From positions 186,001 to 250,000 of the forward strand of contig NZ_BMVO01000001.1 in assembly GCF_014650755.1 (NCBI RefSeq): a stretch of DNA of 64,000 nt, read 5' to 3'. Made by a program: the position numbers and the translations under genes. Source of the DNA: Streptomyces chryseus (GTDB lineage Bacteria > Actinomycetota > Actinomycetes > Streptomycetales > Streptomycetaceae). Positions 31,029 to 39,234 of this stretch are shown here, piece by piece; the stretch's first letter is position 1, and each line of letters starts with the position of its first letter. The notes beneath the pieces are model-generated. The model saw nothing but the letters and a program-made list of their open reading frames with translations. It did no database searches and was not told where the DNA came from.

Positions 31029-32806
31029 ACCCGTACTTCGCGGGTGACCGTTTCAGGTCTGTGGCCAGCGGGTTTGCGTGATGTCGGTGTCGAGTAGGTC
31101 GAGGAGGTGGAGTTGGACGCCACGGTTGATCTGGACGGTTGGCGGGTCGGTGACGTTGCCGATCCGCAGGGTGAGTTCGCCGAGCTGGTAGAGGATCATC
31201 CGGCCGGTGGGGCGGACGCGGCGGTTGTCCGGGTAGAGGCCGGGCATGGTCTCGTCGGGGCCGAGCGCGCGTCTAACCTGCCGCTCAATCAGGCAGAAGA
31301 CGAGCAGGGCCAGGCAGATGACCTGGATCAGCGCGGCGACGCGCCGGTTGTGCTGAACGAAGACCGGTGCCACCGCGAGGGGGCCCTTGAAGTCGTGGTA
31401 ACGCTGTTCGACGGTGCCCTGGCCCTTGTAATGGATCAGGACGTGGGCCGGGCCGGCTTTCTCGGCCGGGACGCTGGTGATCAGCGCCCACCAGCCGTCG
31501 ACGGCTGTTTCGGCTCCCAGTACGTCCTGGTCGAAGTGCCAGGTAAGGCTGGGGGTGCCGTGCTCGTCGGCGGTGATGTGCCAGCGCAGGCAGGAGGTGA
31601 CGCGGCGCTTGGTCGCGATGACGCCGATCCGGGCAACGATCTTCTCTCTGGTCTTGTAGTGCCGTCCGCCCGCCGCGGCGGTGAGCCTGTCGAGGTCTTC
31701 GGCGGCTTTGGCCAGTCGTTTGGCCCGGGCAGCCTGCTGGCCGGCCGCGACGGCGGTGGAGTGGACCAGGATCCGGCGCACGGTCAGCGGCGGATCGCTT
31801 TTGCGGCGGCCGGTCAGCGTGTGGGTGTCCTCCAGGACCCGGTAGGTCTCCCGTTCCGCCTCGGGTTTCCTCTCGTCCCGCTCAGGCACCCAGTCGACGG
31901 GCTCGCCCCGCTGAGGATCCAGGACCGCGTAGACCTCGTCCTTGATCTGCGCGGCTGGGACGGGCGCGACGAACTCCACCCCGGCCTCAAGCAGGGCGGT
32001 GATGTTGGAGTAGGACACCAGCTTGGAGTCGGCGACCATCAGGAACTCGCGGGTGCCGGCCATCGCTTTGAGGTCGTTCATCGCGCCGACGACCTGACGG
32101 ACCTCGGCGGCGGCGCCGTCGAAGACCCGGGAGTGCACGGGGATCCCGCCGTCGGCCGTCACCGCGAGCCCGGTCTGGATCTGCTTCAGGTCCAGCCGCC
32201 GGTCCTTGGGATGCCCGTTGCAGGCGATCAGCGGGTACTGCTCGTCCTGGTCCTGGGCGGGGAAGGCGCCGTGGACGGACATGCTGGTCATGTCCCAGTG
32301 CAGCCGCGAGACGTCGATCCCGAACTCGGTGATCGCCCGCGCGCCGACGGTGCCGGCGACGACTTCCAGCTTCGGGGCGATCGCGTCCAGCGCACGGGCC
32401 AGGCGATCGTCGTTGAGGAGGTCTGGTGTGATGCCGAAGACCTCCTCCACCGCCCAGGTGCGGGCCCAGTCCCCGACGCGCACCAGCGGTGCGGGCGAGG
32501 TCAGCCGGTTGGCCACCAGCGCCTCGATGACCTGCCCGTGCGTCAGATGCGCGCTCGCGCCGCCTGGACACACCTCGTCGACGATCCCGGCCACGTCCAG
32601 CCGGCGCAGAAACTCGGCAGCGACAGGCAGAGCGCCCAGACGCTTTTCCACCACGGACGTCACCACCACTTCAAGGCGCTGACGCTCAGATCGTGGCCGC
32701 GGGGACCGGGAAGTCATCGACACATCCGGACCAACGCCATGCGACCGGCCCGGGACACTCCCGGACCGGTCACACCATACGAATCAACGACCCGCGAAGT
32801 ACGGGG
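31029..32806. mobile_element. IS1634-type insertion sequence, complete
   Basis: The 1778-bp element is bounded by inverted repeats (ACCCGTACTTCGCGGGT at 31029-31045; its complement CCCCGTACTTCGCGGGT at 32790-32806, one mismatch) and flanked on both sides by CTAG (31025-31028 and 32807-32810). It contains one intact transposase gene. CTAG is the probable target duplication, though being palindromic it could belong to the ends. Confidence 0.8.
31053..32723 (-). CDS. IS1634-family transposase (DDE)
   Basis: The 556-aa protein has the DDE-type RNase H fold of the IS4/IS1634 group: HWDMTSMSVHG (about residue 142) for the first Asp, MVADSKLVSYSNI (about 228) for the second, and QGTVEQRYHDFKGP (about 448) for the Glu. 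The frame is intact with no truncation. The GTG at 32723 or the ATG two codons on could start it. The IS1380 group was considered, but the YHDFK-type Glu motif and large insertion domain favour IS1634. Confidence 0.88.
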   Translation of the reverse strand: MSMTSRSPRPRSERQRLEVVVTSVVEKRLGALPVAAEFLRRLDVAGIVDEVCPGGASAHLTHGQVIEALVANRLTSPAPLVRVGDWARTWAVEEVFGITPDLLNDDRLARALDAIAPKLEVVAGTVGARAITEFGIDVSRLHWDMTSMSVHGAFPAQDQDEQYPLIACNGHPKDRRLDLKQIQTGLAVTADGGIPVHSRVFDGAAAEVRQVVGAMNDLKAMAGTREFLMVADSKLVSYSNITALLEAGVEFVAPVPAAQIKDEVYAVLDPQRGEPVDWVPERDERKPEAERETYRVLEDTHTLTGRRKSDPPLTVRRILVHSTAVAAGQQAARAKRLAKAAEDLDRLTAAAGGRHYKTREKIVARIGVIATKRRVTSCLRWHITADEHGTPSLTWHFDQDVLGAETAVDGWWALITSVPAEKAGPAHVLIHYKGQGTVEQRYHDFKGPLAVAPVFVQHNRRVAALIQVICLALLVFCLIERQVRRALGPDETMPGLYPDNRRVRPTGRMILYQLGELTLRIGNVTDPPTVQINRGVQLHLLDLLDTDITQTRWPQT

Positions 32807-33169
32807 CTAGAGGCTGATGTGGTACGCCTTGCGCAGCGTCTCGTGCACCGTCCAGGTCGTACGGTCCCCCTCGCGCAGCACGCACGCGTCACCCGGACCG
32901 ATCTCCAGGGTGTCGCCGCCCTCGACCGCGACCGTGGCGCGCCCGCTGACCACCACGAAGAGTTCGTTGGCCTCGGTGTCGGTCACCACGCCAGGAGTGA
33001 TCTGCCAGATCCCGCGCAGCTGCTTGCCGTCGGGGGACTCCCACAGCACCTTGCCGGTCACCACCGGTTCGCCGGACACGATCTGGTCCGGGTCGAGCGG
33101 CTCCGGCTCCAGGTCGGCGTCCGGGATGTGCACGGCGAAAGAAGGGGGCGTCTGATCGATTGTCGTCAT
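32807..33169 (-). CDS. Cupin domain protein, 120 aa
   Basis: A small single-domain cupin (residues 40-118; GIWQITPGVVTDTEANELFV and ATVAVEGGDTLEIGPGDACV) of the DUF861/EutQ-like type. The usual metal-binding His residues are largely replaced, so metal-free or sugar-type binding is possible. The stop codon is part of the CTAG at the right end of the IS. Before insertion it would have been tail-to-tail with the MFS gene with overlapping stop codons. Confidence 0.82.
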   Translation of the reverse strand: MTTIDQTPPSFAVHIPDADLEPEPLDPDQIVSGEPVVTGKVLWESPDGKQLRGIWQITPGVVTDTEANELFVVVSGRATVAVEGGDTLEIGPGDACVLREGDRTTWTVHETLRKAYHISL

Positions 33170-33309
33170 GGCGCGTCACCCTAGCGGGGGCGTCCGCGGT
33201 GGCTCACCGAGGGGCGTTGTCAGTGGTGACCCCTGCTCGCGCACGCGGGCCCGGGTCCGGGGCGAGGCACGGACCCGGGCCCGGGCCCGGCCCACACGTC
33301 GCGTCCGTG

Positions 33310-33735
33310 TCACTCGTCGTAGTGGCGGGCCTCGATGATGTTGCCGTCGGGGTCGCGGAAGTAGAAGGAGCGCGGGGACGCGCCGTGGGCTCCGAAACTG
33401 TTGTGGGAGTACGGCGACACCGCGACGCCGTTCGCCTCCAGCCGGACGTGCAGGGCTTCGAAGGCCTGCTTGTCCATGGCGATGCAGACGTGGTTGACCG
33501 GGTGGCCGGCCGTGCCCCCGGCTCCCGGGATGGCGTCCATGGAGCCCGCCATGGTGAGCGGGGCGAGGTCGAGGAGGGAATCGGCGGAGACCCGCACGGA
33601 GGGGAAGGCCGCCTTGCCGTCCGCGTACTCGGCGGTGCGTACTCCGGTCAGACCGACGGTCTTCTCGTAGAACTCCACTGAAGCGAGGGGGTCGTTGACC
33701 CACAGTACGACGTGATCGAGATGTGTTCCTGTCAT
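33310..33735 (-). CDS. VOC family (glyoxalase/dioxygenase-like) protein
   Basis: The 141-aa protein has two beta-alpha-beta-beta-beta modules: LDHVVLWVNDPLASVEFYEK (His metal ligand) at the start, HPVNHVCIAMDKQAFEALHV in the middle (second ligand), and SFYFRDPDGNIIEARHYDE at the end (Glu ligand). It could be a dioxygenase, lyase or binding protein; the substrate cannot be read. The ATG at 33735 is divergent from psuG across 89 bp. Confidence 0.87.
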   Translation of the reverse strand: MTGTHLDHVVLWVNDPLASVEFYEKTVGLTGVRTAEYADGKAAFPSVRVSADSLLDLAPLTMAGSMDAIPGAGGTAGHPVNHVCIAMDKQAFEALHVRLEANGVAVSPYSHNSFGAHGASPRSFYFRDPDGNIIEARHYDE

Positions 33736-33824
33736 GCGGACAGGCTCCTGGGTGATCGTCGCCGGGCACAAGGGGCGCGCCGCGTGACGTTTGAGGCGCC
33801 GCCCGGCGCGCCAGGAATGGGGGC

Positions 33825-34745
33825 ATGTCTGACACCGCCGCACCGCAGATGTCCGGGGAGGTCCGGGAGGCGCTGGAGCAGCGCCGCCCCGTCGTAGCTC
33901 TCGAGTCGACGATCATCGCGCACGGTCTGCCGCGCCCACGCAATCTGCGGGTCGCCGAGGAGCTGGAGGAGGTGGTACGTGCCGAGGGGGCCGTTCCCGC
34001 CACCATCGCCGTCCTTGACGGCCGGGCCCATATCGGTCTGGACAAGGCGCAGTTGGACAGGGTGGCGGACGACGACTCCGTGCGGAAGCTGGGTCACCGC
34101 GATCTCGCGCCGGCGCTGGCGGCGGGTGCGAGCGGGGCGACGACCGTGTCGGCCACGGCGTTCCTGGCCGCGCGGGCGGGTCTGCGCGTCTTCGCCACCG
34201 GGGGGCTCGGCGGCGTGCACCGGGAGTGGACCGAGACGCAGGACGAGTCGGCGGATCTGGGGCTGCTGGCGCGGACGCGGATCACGGTGGTGTGCGCGGG
34301 GGTCAAGTCGATCCTCGACGTGCCGGCGACGTTGCAGCGGCTGGAGACGCTCGGCGTGGGAGTCCTCGGGTACGGCACGGGGAACTTTCCGGGGTTCTAC
34401 CTGAGCAGTTCCGGGGAGCCGGTCGACTGGACCGTGCGGACGCCCGACGAGGTGGCGGCGGTCATGCGGGCCCAGGACGCGCTGGCCGGGCCCCCAGCGG
34501 CGCTGATCGTCGCGAATCCCGTCCCGGAGGCGGAGCAGCTGGACCCGGCACTGCACGACCGGATACTGGCCGAGGCGCTGGACGCGTGCGGGAAGCGAGG
34601 CATCACGGGCCAGGGGGTGACGCCGTTCTTGCTGGACTACCTCGCGCGGGAGACGGAAGGCGCCTCGTTGGAAGCGAACCTGGCGGCGGTCCGGGGGAAC
34701 GTACGGCTGGCCGCGCGGATCGCCGGCGCGTGGGTGCGGGCGTGA
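33825..34745 (+). CDS. psuG: Pseudouridine-5'-phosphate glycosidase
   Basis: The 306-aa protein matches PsuG throughout: VVALESTIIAHGLPRPRNL, GATTVSATAFLAARAGLRVF, ATGGLGGVHR, VCAGVKSILDVPATLQRLET (with the catalytic Lys) and NPVPEAEQLD. It splits pseudouridine-5'-phosphate into uracil and ribose-5-phosphate. Its TGA overlaps the GTG of the PfkB kinase (GTGA at 34742-34745), so the two form a pseudouridine salvage operon. Confidence 0.95.
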   Translation: MSDTAAPQMSGEVREALEQRRPVVALESTIIAHGLPRPRNLRVAEELEEVVRAEGAVPATIAVLDGRAHIGLDKAQLDRVADDDSVRKLGHRDLAPALAAGASGATTVSATAFLAARAGLRVFATGGLGGVHREWTETQDESADLGLLARTRITVVCAGVKSILDVPATLQRLETLGVGVLGYGTGNFPGFYLSSSGEPVDWTVRTPDEVAAVMRAQDALAGPPAALIVANPVPEAEQLDPALHDRILAEALDACGKRGITGQGVTPFLLDYLARETEGASLEANLAAVRGNVRLAARIAGAWVRA

Positions 34746-35704
34746 GCGAGGACGAGGGAGGAGCGGGAGGGGGCACGCGTGGGAGTGCGCGCGACGGCGG
34801 GGTCGGTGGCGCGGGCGGCGCGCTGCTGGTGGTCGGCGATGTGGTCACCGATGTCGTGGCCCGCCATCGCAAGCCGCTGGCGCGGGCGACCGACACCGCG
34901 GCGCGGATCCGGACGCTGCCGGGCGGGGCGGGAGCCAACGCGGCCTGCTGGGCGGCGTACACGGGACTGGCGGACGTACGGCTCCTGGCGCGTGTGGGTG
35001 TGGAGGCGGGTGCCTGGCACGAGCAGCACCTGCGGAGGGCGGGTGTGCGTCCGCAGATCGTGCTCGACGGGGAGGCGGCGACAGCGACCGTGATCTCCCT
35101 GGTCGACGCTGCCGCCGAGCGTACGTTCCTGACCGACAGCGGCGCCGCCCTGCGGCTCTCCCCCGGCGACTGGTCCTGCGCTCTGCTGGACGGCGTCGGT
35201 AATCTGCATCTGTCCGGTTACTTGTTCTTCGCCGGCACGAGCCGGGAGACCGCCGGGCTGGCAGTGCGGGCCGCCCGGGAACGGGGGGTGACGGTGAGCG
35301 TGGACCCGGCGTCGGCGGGGTTCATCGCCGAGCTGGGGGTGGACCGCTTCCTGGAGGCGGTGGCCGGGGCGGACGTGCTGCTGCCCAATGAGGACGAGGC
35401 CCGCCTGCTCACGGGGCTGCCGGACACCGGGGACGCCGCGGCCAAGTTGAGCCGTCACTTTCCCCTGGTCGCCGTCACCCTGGGCTCGGGAGGAGCGCTG
35501 CTCGCGGCCGGCGGGGAGGTGCGCCACCGCGTTCCGGCCGTACCGGCGGAGGCGGTGGACACGACGGGTGCGGGCGACGCGTTCGCGGGCGGCTTCCTCG
35601 CGGCGCGCCTCGGCGGTGCGGACGACGCGGGGGCGCTGGCAGCCGGGTGCCGGGCGGGGGCGCGTGCGGTGACCCTGGTCGGCGGGCGGCCACCGCTTCC
35701 GTGA
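34742..35704 (+). CDS. psuK: PfkB family kinase, probable pseudouridine kinase
   Basis: The 320-aa protein has both PfkB signatures: the Gly-rich N-terminal GGAGANAACWAAYTG (about residue 60) and the C-terminal DTTGAGDAFAGGFLAARLGG with catalytic Asp (about 275). A Gly/Ser-rich N-terminal stretch precedes the fold. Coupling to psuG by a 4-nt overlap makes pseudouridine kinase the likely activity; the motifs alone would also suit a ribokinase-type enzyme. Confidence 0.85.
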   Translation: MSEDEGGAGGGTRGSARDGGVGGAGGALLVVGDVVTDVVARHRKPLARATDTAARIRTLPGGAGANAACWAAYTGLADVRLLARVGVEAGAWHEQHLRRAGVRPQIVLDGEAATATVISLVDAAAERTFLTDSGAALRLSPGDWSCALLDGVGNLHLSGYLFFAGTSRETAGLAVRAARERGVTVSVDPASAGFIAELGVDRFLEAVAGADVLLPNEDEARLLTGLPDTGDAAAKLSRHFPLVAVTLGSGGALLAAGGEVRHRVPAVPAEAVDTTGAGDAFAGGFLAARLGGADDAGALAAGCRAGARAVTLVGGRPPLP

Positions 35705-35760
35705 GCGGACGCGGGGCGTGGCGGAGAGCACGCGCCCCCCACCTGCGGGAACAAGGGGCC

Positions 35761-36399
35761 TTAGCGTCGCAGTCCCGTCCACGCGGGGTGGCGTGGGTCG
35801 TCGGCCCGTACGACGACATCGGCGGCCTCCCCCGGGCCGGCCTCCTGCTCGTAGCGCGCGAAGGCGGGGAGGGTCCACCGCGCTTCCGGTGCGGTTCTGC
35901 GCTCCAACGCCGCCGCTGACAGACGCACGTGCACGGTGAGGTCGAAGGGGAACCAGTGCCGCAGGAGCATCGGGCCGTGCAGCAGCAGCACACCGCCGGG
36001 CGGCAGGGGGACGTACGGGCTGCGCGTCGCCCGGTCGGTGGCCGGATCCCACAGGTCGGGCAGCACGCGTCCGCTGCCCCCCGGCTCCAGTGGCGTGAAG
36101 ACCTCCCGCCACAGGGCACCGGTGTCGAACCAGCCCTCGTAGTAGGAGTGCGGGTCCTGCCTGCCGAACTCGTAGCGCAGCGACGCCGGCCGCAGGAAGT
36201 CCTCGGCGGCGACGACGAGGACCGTTCGCCCCCGCAGGCGCAGGGCGTGGGACAGCCGCTCGGCCAGCTCGCCGGTACCGGCGGCAGGTGCGCCGTCGAG
36301 GGCGGCTCTGAGCCAGGGCGACGGCCGCTCGTCAGCGCCGGTGAGGTGGTCGGCGAGGGTGGTGGCGAGGCGGTCCCAGGTGATCGCTTCGAACCGCAC
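35761..36399 (-). CDS. Uridine kinase-like P-loop protein with degenerate Walker A
   Basis: The 212-aa protein has the fold pattern of Streptomyces uridine/phosphoribulokinase-like proteins (VLVVAAEDFLRPASLRYEFG, then DPHSYYEGWFDTGALWREVF, then GGVLLLHGPMLLRHWFPFDL). The P-loop reads GAPAAGTG (residues 36-43) with Thr where Lys should be, so kinase activity is doubtful. The GTG at 36399 lies two nt after the stop of the 66-aa gene, and the genes are probably coupled. Confidence 0.75.
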   Translation of the reverse strand: MRFEAITWDRLATTLADHLTGADERPSPWLRAALDGAPAAGTGELAERLSHALRLRGRTVLVVAAEDFLRPASLRYEFGRQDPHSYYEGWFDTGALWREVFTPLEPGGSGRVLPDLWDPATDRATRSPYVPLPPGGVLLLHGPMLLRHWFPFDLTVHVRLSAAALERRTAPEARWTLPAFARYEQEAGPGEAADVVVRADDPRHPAWTGLRR

Positions 36400-36401
36400 G
36401 G

Positions 36402-36602
36402 TCAGGCAGAGGGGTCCGGCCGGGCGCCGAGCGCCGCCCCCCGCTCCGCGACCAGGTCCTGGCAGGCGCGCAGGCCCGGCCTCGGCTCGACGCCCGAGGA
36501 ACGGACGGCGAAGACGGCCTGGACCGATCGCCCCTCGGCCATGAGTTCGTCCACCTTGTCGCGTACGGCGGCGGGGAGCGCGGCCCAGAGATCGGAAGTC
36601 AT
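36402..36602 (-). CDS. Small hypothetical protein, 66 aa
   Basis: An amphipathic helical protein (DLWAALPAAVRDKVDELMAE at the start, then VQAVFAVRSSG and GLRACQDLVAERG). No transmembrane segment. It precedes the uridine kinase-like gene by two nt and is probably co-translated with it. Family not recognised. Confidence 0.65.
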   Translation of the reverse strand: MTSDLWAALPAAVRDKVDELMAEGRSVQAVFAVRSSGVEPRPGLRACQDLVAERGAALGARPDPSA

Positions 36603-36612
36603 ACGACCGACC

Positions 36613-37152
36613 CTAGCCGCTCGCGCGGCGGCGCCCGCCGGACGAGCCGTTCTGCTCCCCCGACGCGCAGGCCGGTGCTTCGGCGTCGACGGAGAGCGGA
36701 CTGCCGGCGGGCAGCATGTAGGTCACGTACAGCACGACCGGCTCGGTCCCGAGGTTGCGGCCTATGTGGCGGTGCTTGGCTCCGGACGGCTCGACGAAGG
36801 ACTGGCCGGCGCTCGTCGTCTCGACGGAGCAGTCGCCGAGCGTCCGCGACAGCGTGCCCTTCTGCACGACGGCGATGAGCTGACCGGGATGGTGGTGCCA
36901 GCCGGTCGATCCGCCCGGGGCGATGGTGATGGTGCGGACGACCACATCGGTGACCCCCTCGGCCACCACCTTCATGGTCCCGGAGGAGGTGCCGGTGGCC
37001 AGCACCGTTCCGGTCACACCGCTGCCGGGTGTGGCGAGCGCGGCGGACGGTACGACGCCGAGCGCCGCGACGCATCCGCCGAGGACCATTCCCTTGTGCC
37101 CCCACCGCCCCTCGCCGCCGCGCACGCGTCGCAGCAATCCCCTGAGCCTCAT
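36613..37152 (-). CDS. Secreted cupin domain protein, 179 aa
   Basis: A basic N-terminus and hydrophobic segment (GMVLGGCVAALGVVPSAALA, about residues 21-40) form a signal peptide or anchor. The cupin barrel follows (GGSTGWHHHPGQLIAVVQKG, with His cluster for metal, about 78-97; FVEPSGAKHRHIGRN with further His). The His-rich motif suggests a metal-binding extracellular cupin. Ligand or reaction unknown. The ATG at 37152 follows GGAGGGGGAC. Confidence 0.82.
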   Translation of the reverse strand: MRLRGLLRRVRGGEGRWGHKGMVLGGCVAALGVVPSAALATPGSGVTGTVLATGTSSGTMKVVAEGVTDVVVRTITIAPGGSTGWHHHPGQLIAVVQKGTLSRTLGDCSVETTSAGQSFVEPSGAKHRHIGRNLGTEPVVLYVTYMLPAGSPLSVDAEAPACASGEQNGSSGGRRRASG

Positions 37153-37380
37153 TCGTCCCCCTCCAACTCCTGGGCAAGGAGGCCGGATTCGACCGGAGAA
37201 TCCCCTCGCCCGCACCGCCGGATCGGGGCTCACCGTATCCGAGAGTCGATCCACCCCCCAGAGGGTGCGCGCGACCGTCGCGCCGGCGACCGCGCCCGCG
37301 TCTCCCGCGCTCCCTGCCGTACGCTGGTGGCGCGAACGCGGCCCTCGGCCGTGCCGGCCGCATGTGGACGGACGCCCCCA

Positions 37381-38025
37381 GTGACCAGCACCGTCGACCC
37401 GTCCTGCCCCACCTGCCGTTTCCCCGTGCACACCCAGTTCGCCTCCCCCGGTCTGATCGAGCGGATCGTGTACGGCGGCCTCGACCCGGCGGCGGACCCG
37501 GCGTGGCGGTCCTCCGGTGCGGCGACGGTGGAGGACTACGCCCGGTGGTGCGGGCACCTCTGCGGCATGACCTGCCTGCGCATGGTCCTCGGTCCCGGCG
37601 CCCCGTCCCTCTTCGCTCTCCGCGACGGGGCGCTGAAGTACGGGGCGTACACGCGGGATTCGGAAGGTACGATCCGCGGCCTGATCTACGCACCGATGGC
37701 GGCGTACGCCGAAGAGGCCCACGCACTGCGCGCCACGGTCCACCGCCACCTGACCGCGCCCGAGATCCTCGGGCTGCTGGACCGGGGCCGGAGTGTCATG
37801 GCGTCGGTGCACTACGAGATCCGCAATCCGGACCGCGAGGCTCCGGGCAAGGGCGGGCACCTGGTCCTCATCACGGCGCGTACGCCAGACGGGGTGCACC
37901 TGCACAACCCGTCCGGCACGACCGCGGCCACCCGTGCGGCGGACCTGCCGCTGGCCACGTTCGAGCGGTTCTTCGCGGGGCGCGGGGTCTCGTTCCGGAG
38001 TACGGAAGCGGGCCCGGGGGCGTAG
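37381..38025 (+). CDS. C39-like papain-fold peptidase
   Basis: The 214-aa protein resembles bacteriocin-processing C39 peptidases: a Cys region (DYARWCGHLCGMTCLRMVLG, about residues 56-75), and a His motif (GKGGHLVLITARTPDGVHLH, about 160-179) with Asn-Pro following. An N-terminal CxxC (CPTC) may bind zinc. No ABC transporter or peptide precursor lies nearby, so this is not a dedicated export peptidase. The GTG at 37381 was chosen; the long frame upstream is a shadow. Confidence 0.72.
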   Translation: MTSTVDPSCPTCRFPVHTQFASPGLIERIVYGGLDPAADPAWRSSGAATVEDYARWCGHLCGMTCLRMVLGPGAPSLFALRDGALKYGAYTRDSEGTIRGLIYAPMAAYAEEAHALRATVHRHLTAPEILGLLDRGRSVMASVHYEIRNPDREAPGKGGHLVLITARTPDGVHLHNPSGTTAATRAADLPLATFERFFAGRGVSFRSTEAGPGA

Positions 38026-38040
38026 CCGGCCCCCGGGCCC
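38010..38040 (+). terminator. Hairpin terminator overlapping the C39 stop codon
   Basis: GGGCCCGGGGG (38010-38020) pairs perfectly with CCCCCGGGCCC (38030-38040); the stop codon TAG is in the loop. Confidence 0.6.
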
Positions 38041-38129
38041 TGTGGGATGCCGCCATGTGGCACGCCGTCCAGTAAGGGGACCAGGTCAGTCGTGATGTCG
38101 CCGTGTCATGCCTTTAGACCACCGCGGAC

Positions 38130-38215
38130 CGAGCTCCACGGGCCGGAATTGAACCGGCATCTCGACGCGCATGGGCCTGGGCCCGGTTGAACCGGCGATC
38201 GGCGGCGAATGCTGA
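38130..38215 (-). other. tRNA-like remnant (T-arm fragments)
   Basis: The minus strand holds a perfect T-arm (GCCGG-TTCAATT-CCGGC, about 38142-38158) and a second similar word (GCCGGTTCAACC, about 38184-38195), but no matching acceptor stem. It looks like decayed tRNA sequence or an old attachment-site scar. The rest of 38041-38317 shows nothing else I can support. Confidence 0.3.
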
Positions 38216-38317
38216 GTCTGGAGCAAGAGTCTGAGATTGATCGCGGCCGCATCCGGATCCGGTTGCGCACCGCGGCAGTCACGACGAACTTCAGTTTCAG
38301 CTTGCGCTCCTCGCGCA

Positions 38318-38343
38318 CCCCGGCCGCACGATGGCGGCCGGGG
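38318..38343 (-). terminator. Hairpin terminator
   Basis: CCCCGGCCGC (38318-38327) pairs with GCGGCCGGGG (38334-38343), 12 bp past the stop of the 243-aa gene. Confidence 0.6.
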
Positions 38344-38354
38344 AGTCAGTGAGG

Positions 38355-39086
38355 CTACCCGAACAGGTAGCCGAAGACAGCGTCGCCCACGCGCTGGTCC
38401 GTGACCTCGGCGCCGTTCGCCTCTTCCCGCGCGAACTTCACGGCCTGCTGGAGCTTCTCCACCCGTTCGAGCAGTTCGTTCACGCGGCGGGCCGTCAGCG
38501 CGCCGGAGAACTTCACGGTCGTCCAGTACCCGACCGGGATGTCCTCGTAGTACACCTCGACCTGCGCCGGGTGCTTGTCGGTCGCCTCCGCCTTCACGTG
38601 GTTGCGCGGCACCTTCTTCGTACGAAGCGTCCGTACCGCGTCGGTCTTCCAGTCGTCGGTCGACGGGTCCAGGGTCCACGCCTCGGAGGCGTCCAGCACC
38701 GGCAGCTTGCGCACGAAGGCGTTGATGTCGGCCAACTGCTTCTCCAGGAACAGCAGATAGGACACCGGCGCCTCGCTCACCAGCACCCGTCCGTCGACGG
38801 TCACGTCGGCGCGCGCGGTGCAGTTGGCCCAGTCCTTGGTGGCGGTCACGTCGAACAGCCGCGTCAGCGACTTCGCGGTCTCGCGCAGCACGTCCCCGGC
38901 CCTGACCTGCACCCGCGTGGACTCGGGCGGCAGCTGCTCGCCCTCCTCGTCCTTCGCCTGATACGTACGCGAGATGCCCGCGAGCAGGGCCGGCTTCTGG
39001 AGGCTGTGCTGGGCTGCCGTCACGTCCTGCTGCGCCTTGGACTTGACGCCCTTCTCGACTGCGATGATCTGATTGAGTTTCGCCAC
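38355..39086 (-). CDS. Conserved hypothetical protein, 243 aa
   Basis: A soluble protein beginning VAKLNQIIAVEKGVKSKAQQ, with EEGEQLPPESTRVQVRAGDV in the middle, a beta-rich part (ADVTVDGRVLVSEAPVSYLL) and a helical C-terminus (VNELLERVEKLQQAVKFARE). I recall relatives in Streptomyces and some actinophages, but no function. The GTG at 39086 was chosen because the conserved-looking sequence starts there; no ribosome site is visible, so the start is uncertain. Confidence 0.72.
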   Translation of the reverse strand: MAKLNQIIAVEKGVKSKAQQDVTAAQHSLQKPALLAGISRTYQAKDEEGEQLPPESTRVQVRAGDVLRETAKSLTRLFDVTATKDWANCTARADVTVDGRVLVSEAPVSYLLFLEKQLADINAFVRKLPVLDASEAWTLDPSTDDWKTDAVRTLRTKKVPRNHVKAEATDKHPAQVEVYYEDIPVGYWTTVKFSGALTARRVNELLERVEKLQQAVKFAREEANGAEVTDQRVGDAVFGYLFG

Positions 39087-39234
39087 GTCCGTGACGCTAG
39101 CAACATCAACCGTCCGAACTCGAACGATTATTCGCGAGGCCCGTCGCAGAACTGCCGTCGGCACCGCAGGGCCGAGGCGACGGCGGCGAGCGTACGGTGA
39201 CTGCTCTGGTACTGCCGCTGGGTACGCTCCCCGT

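Noticed and set aside
31053..32723. An IS1380-family transposase
   Set aside because: Length and the YHDFK-type Glu motif fit IS1634 better; the decision rests on recalled family features, not a search.
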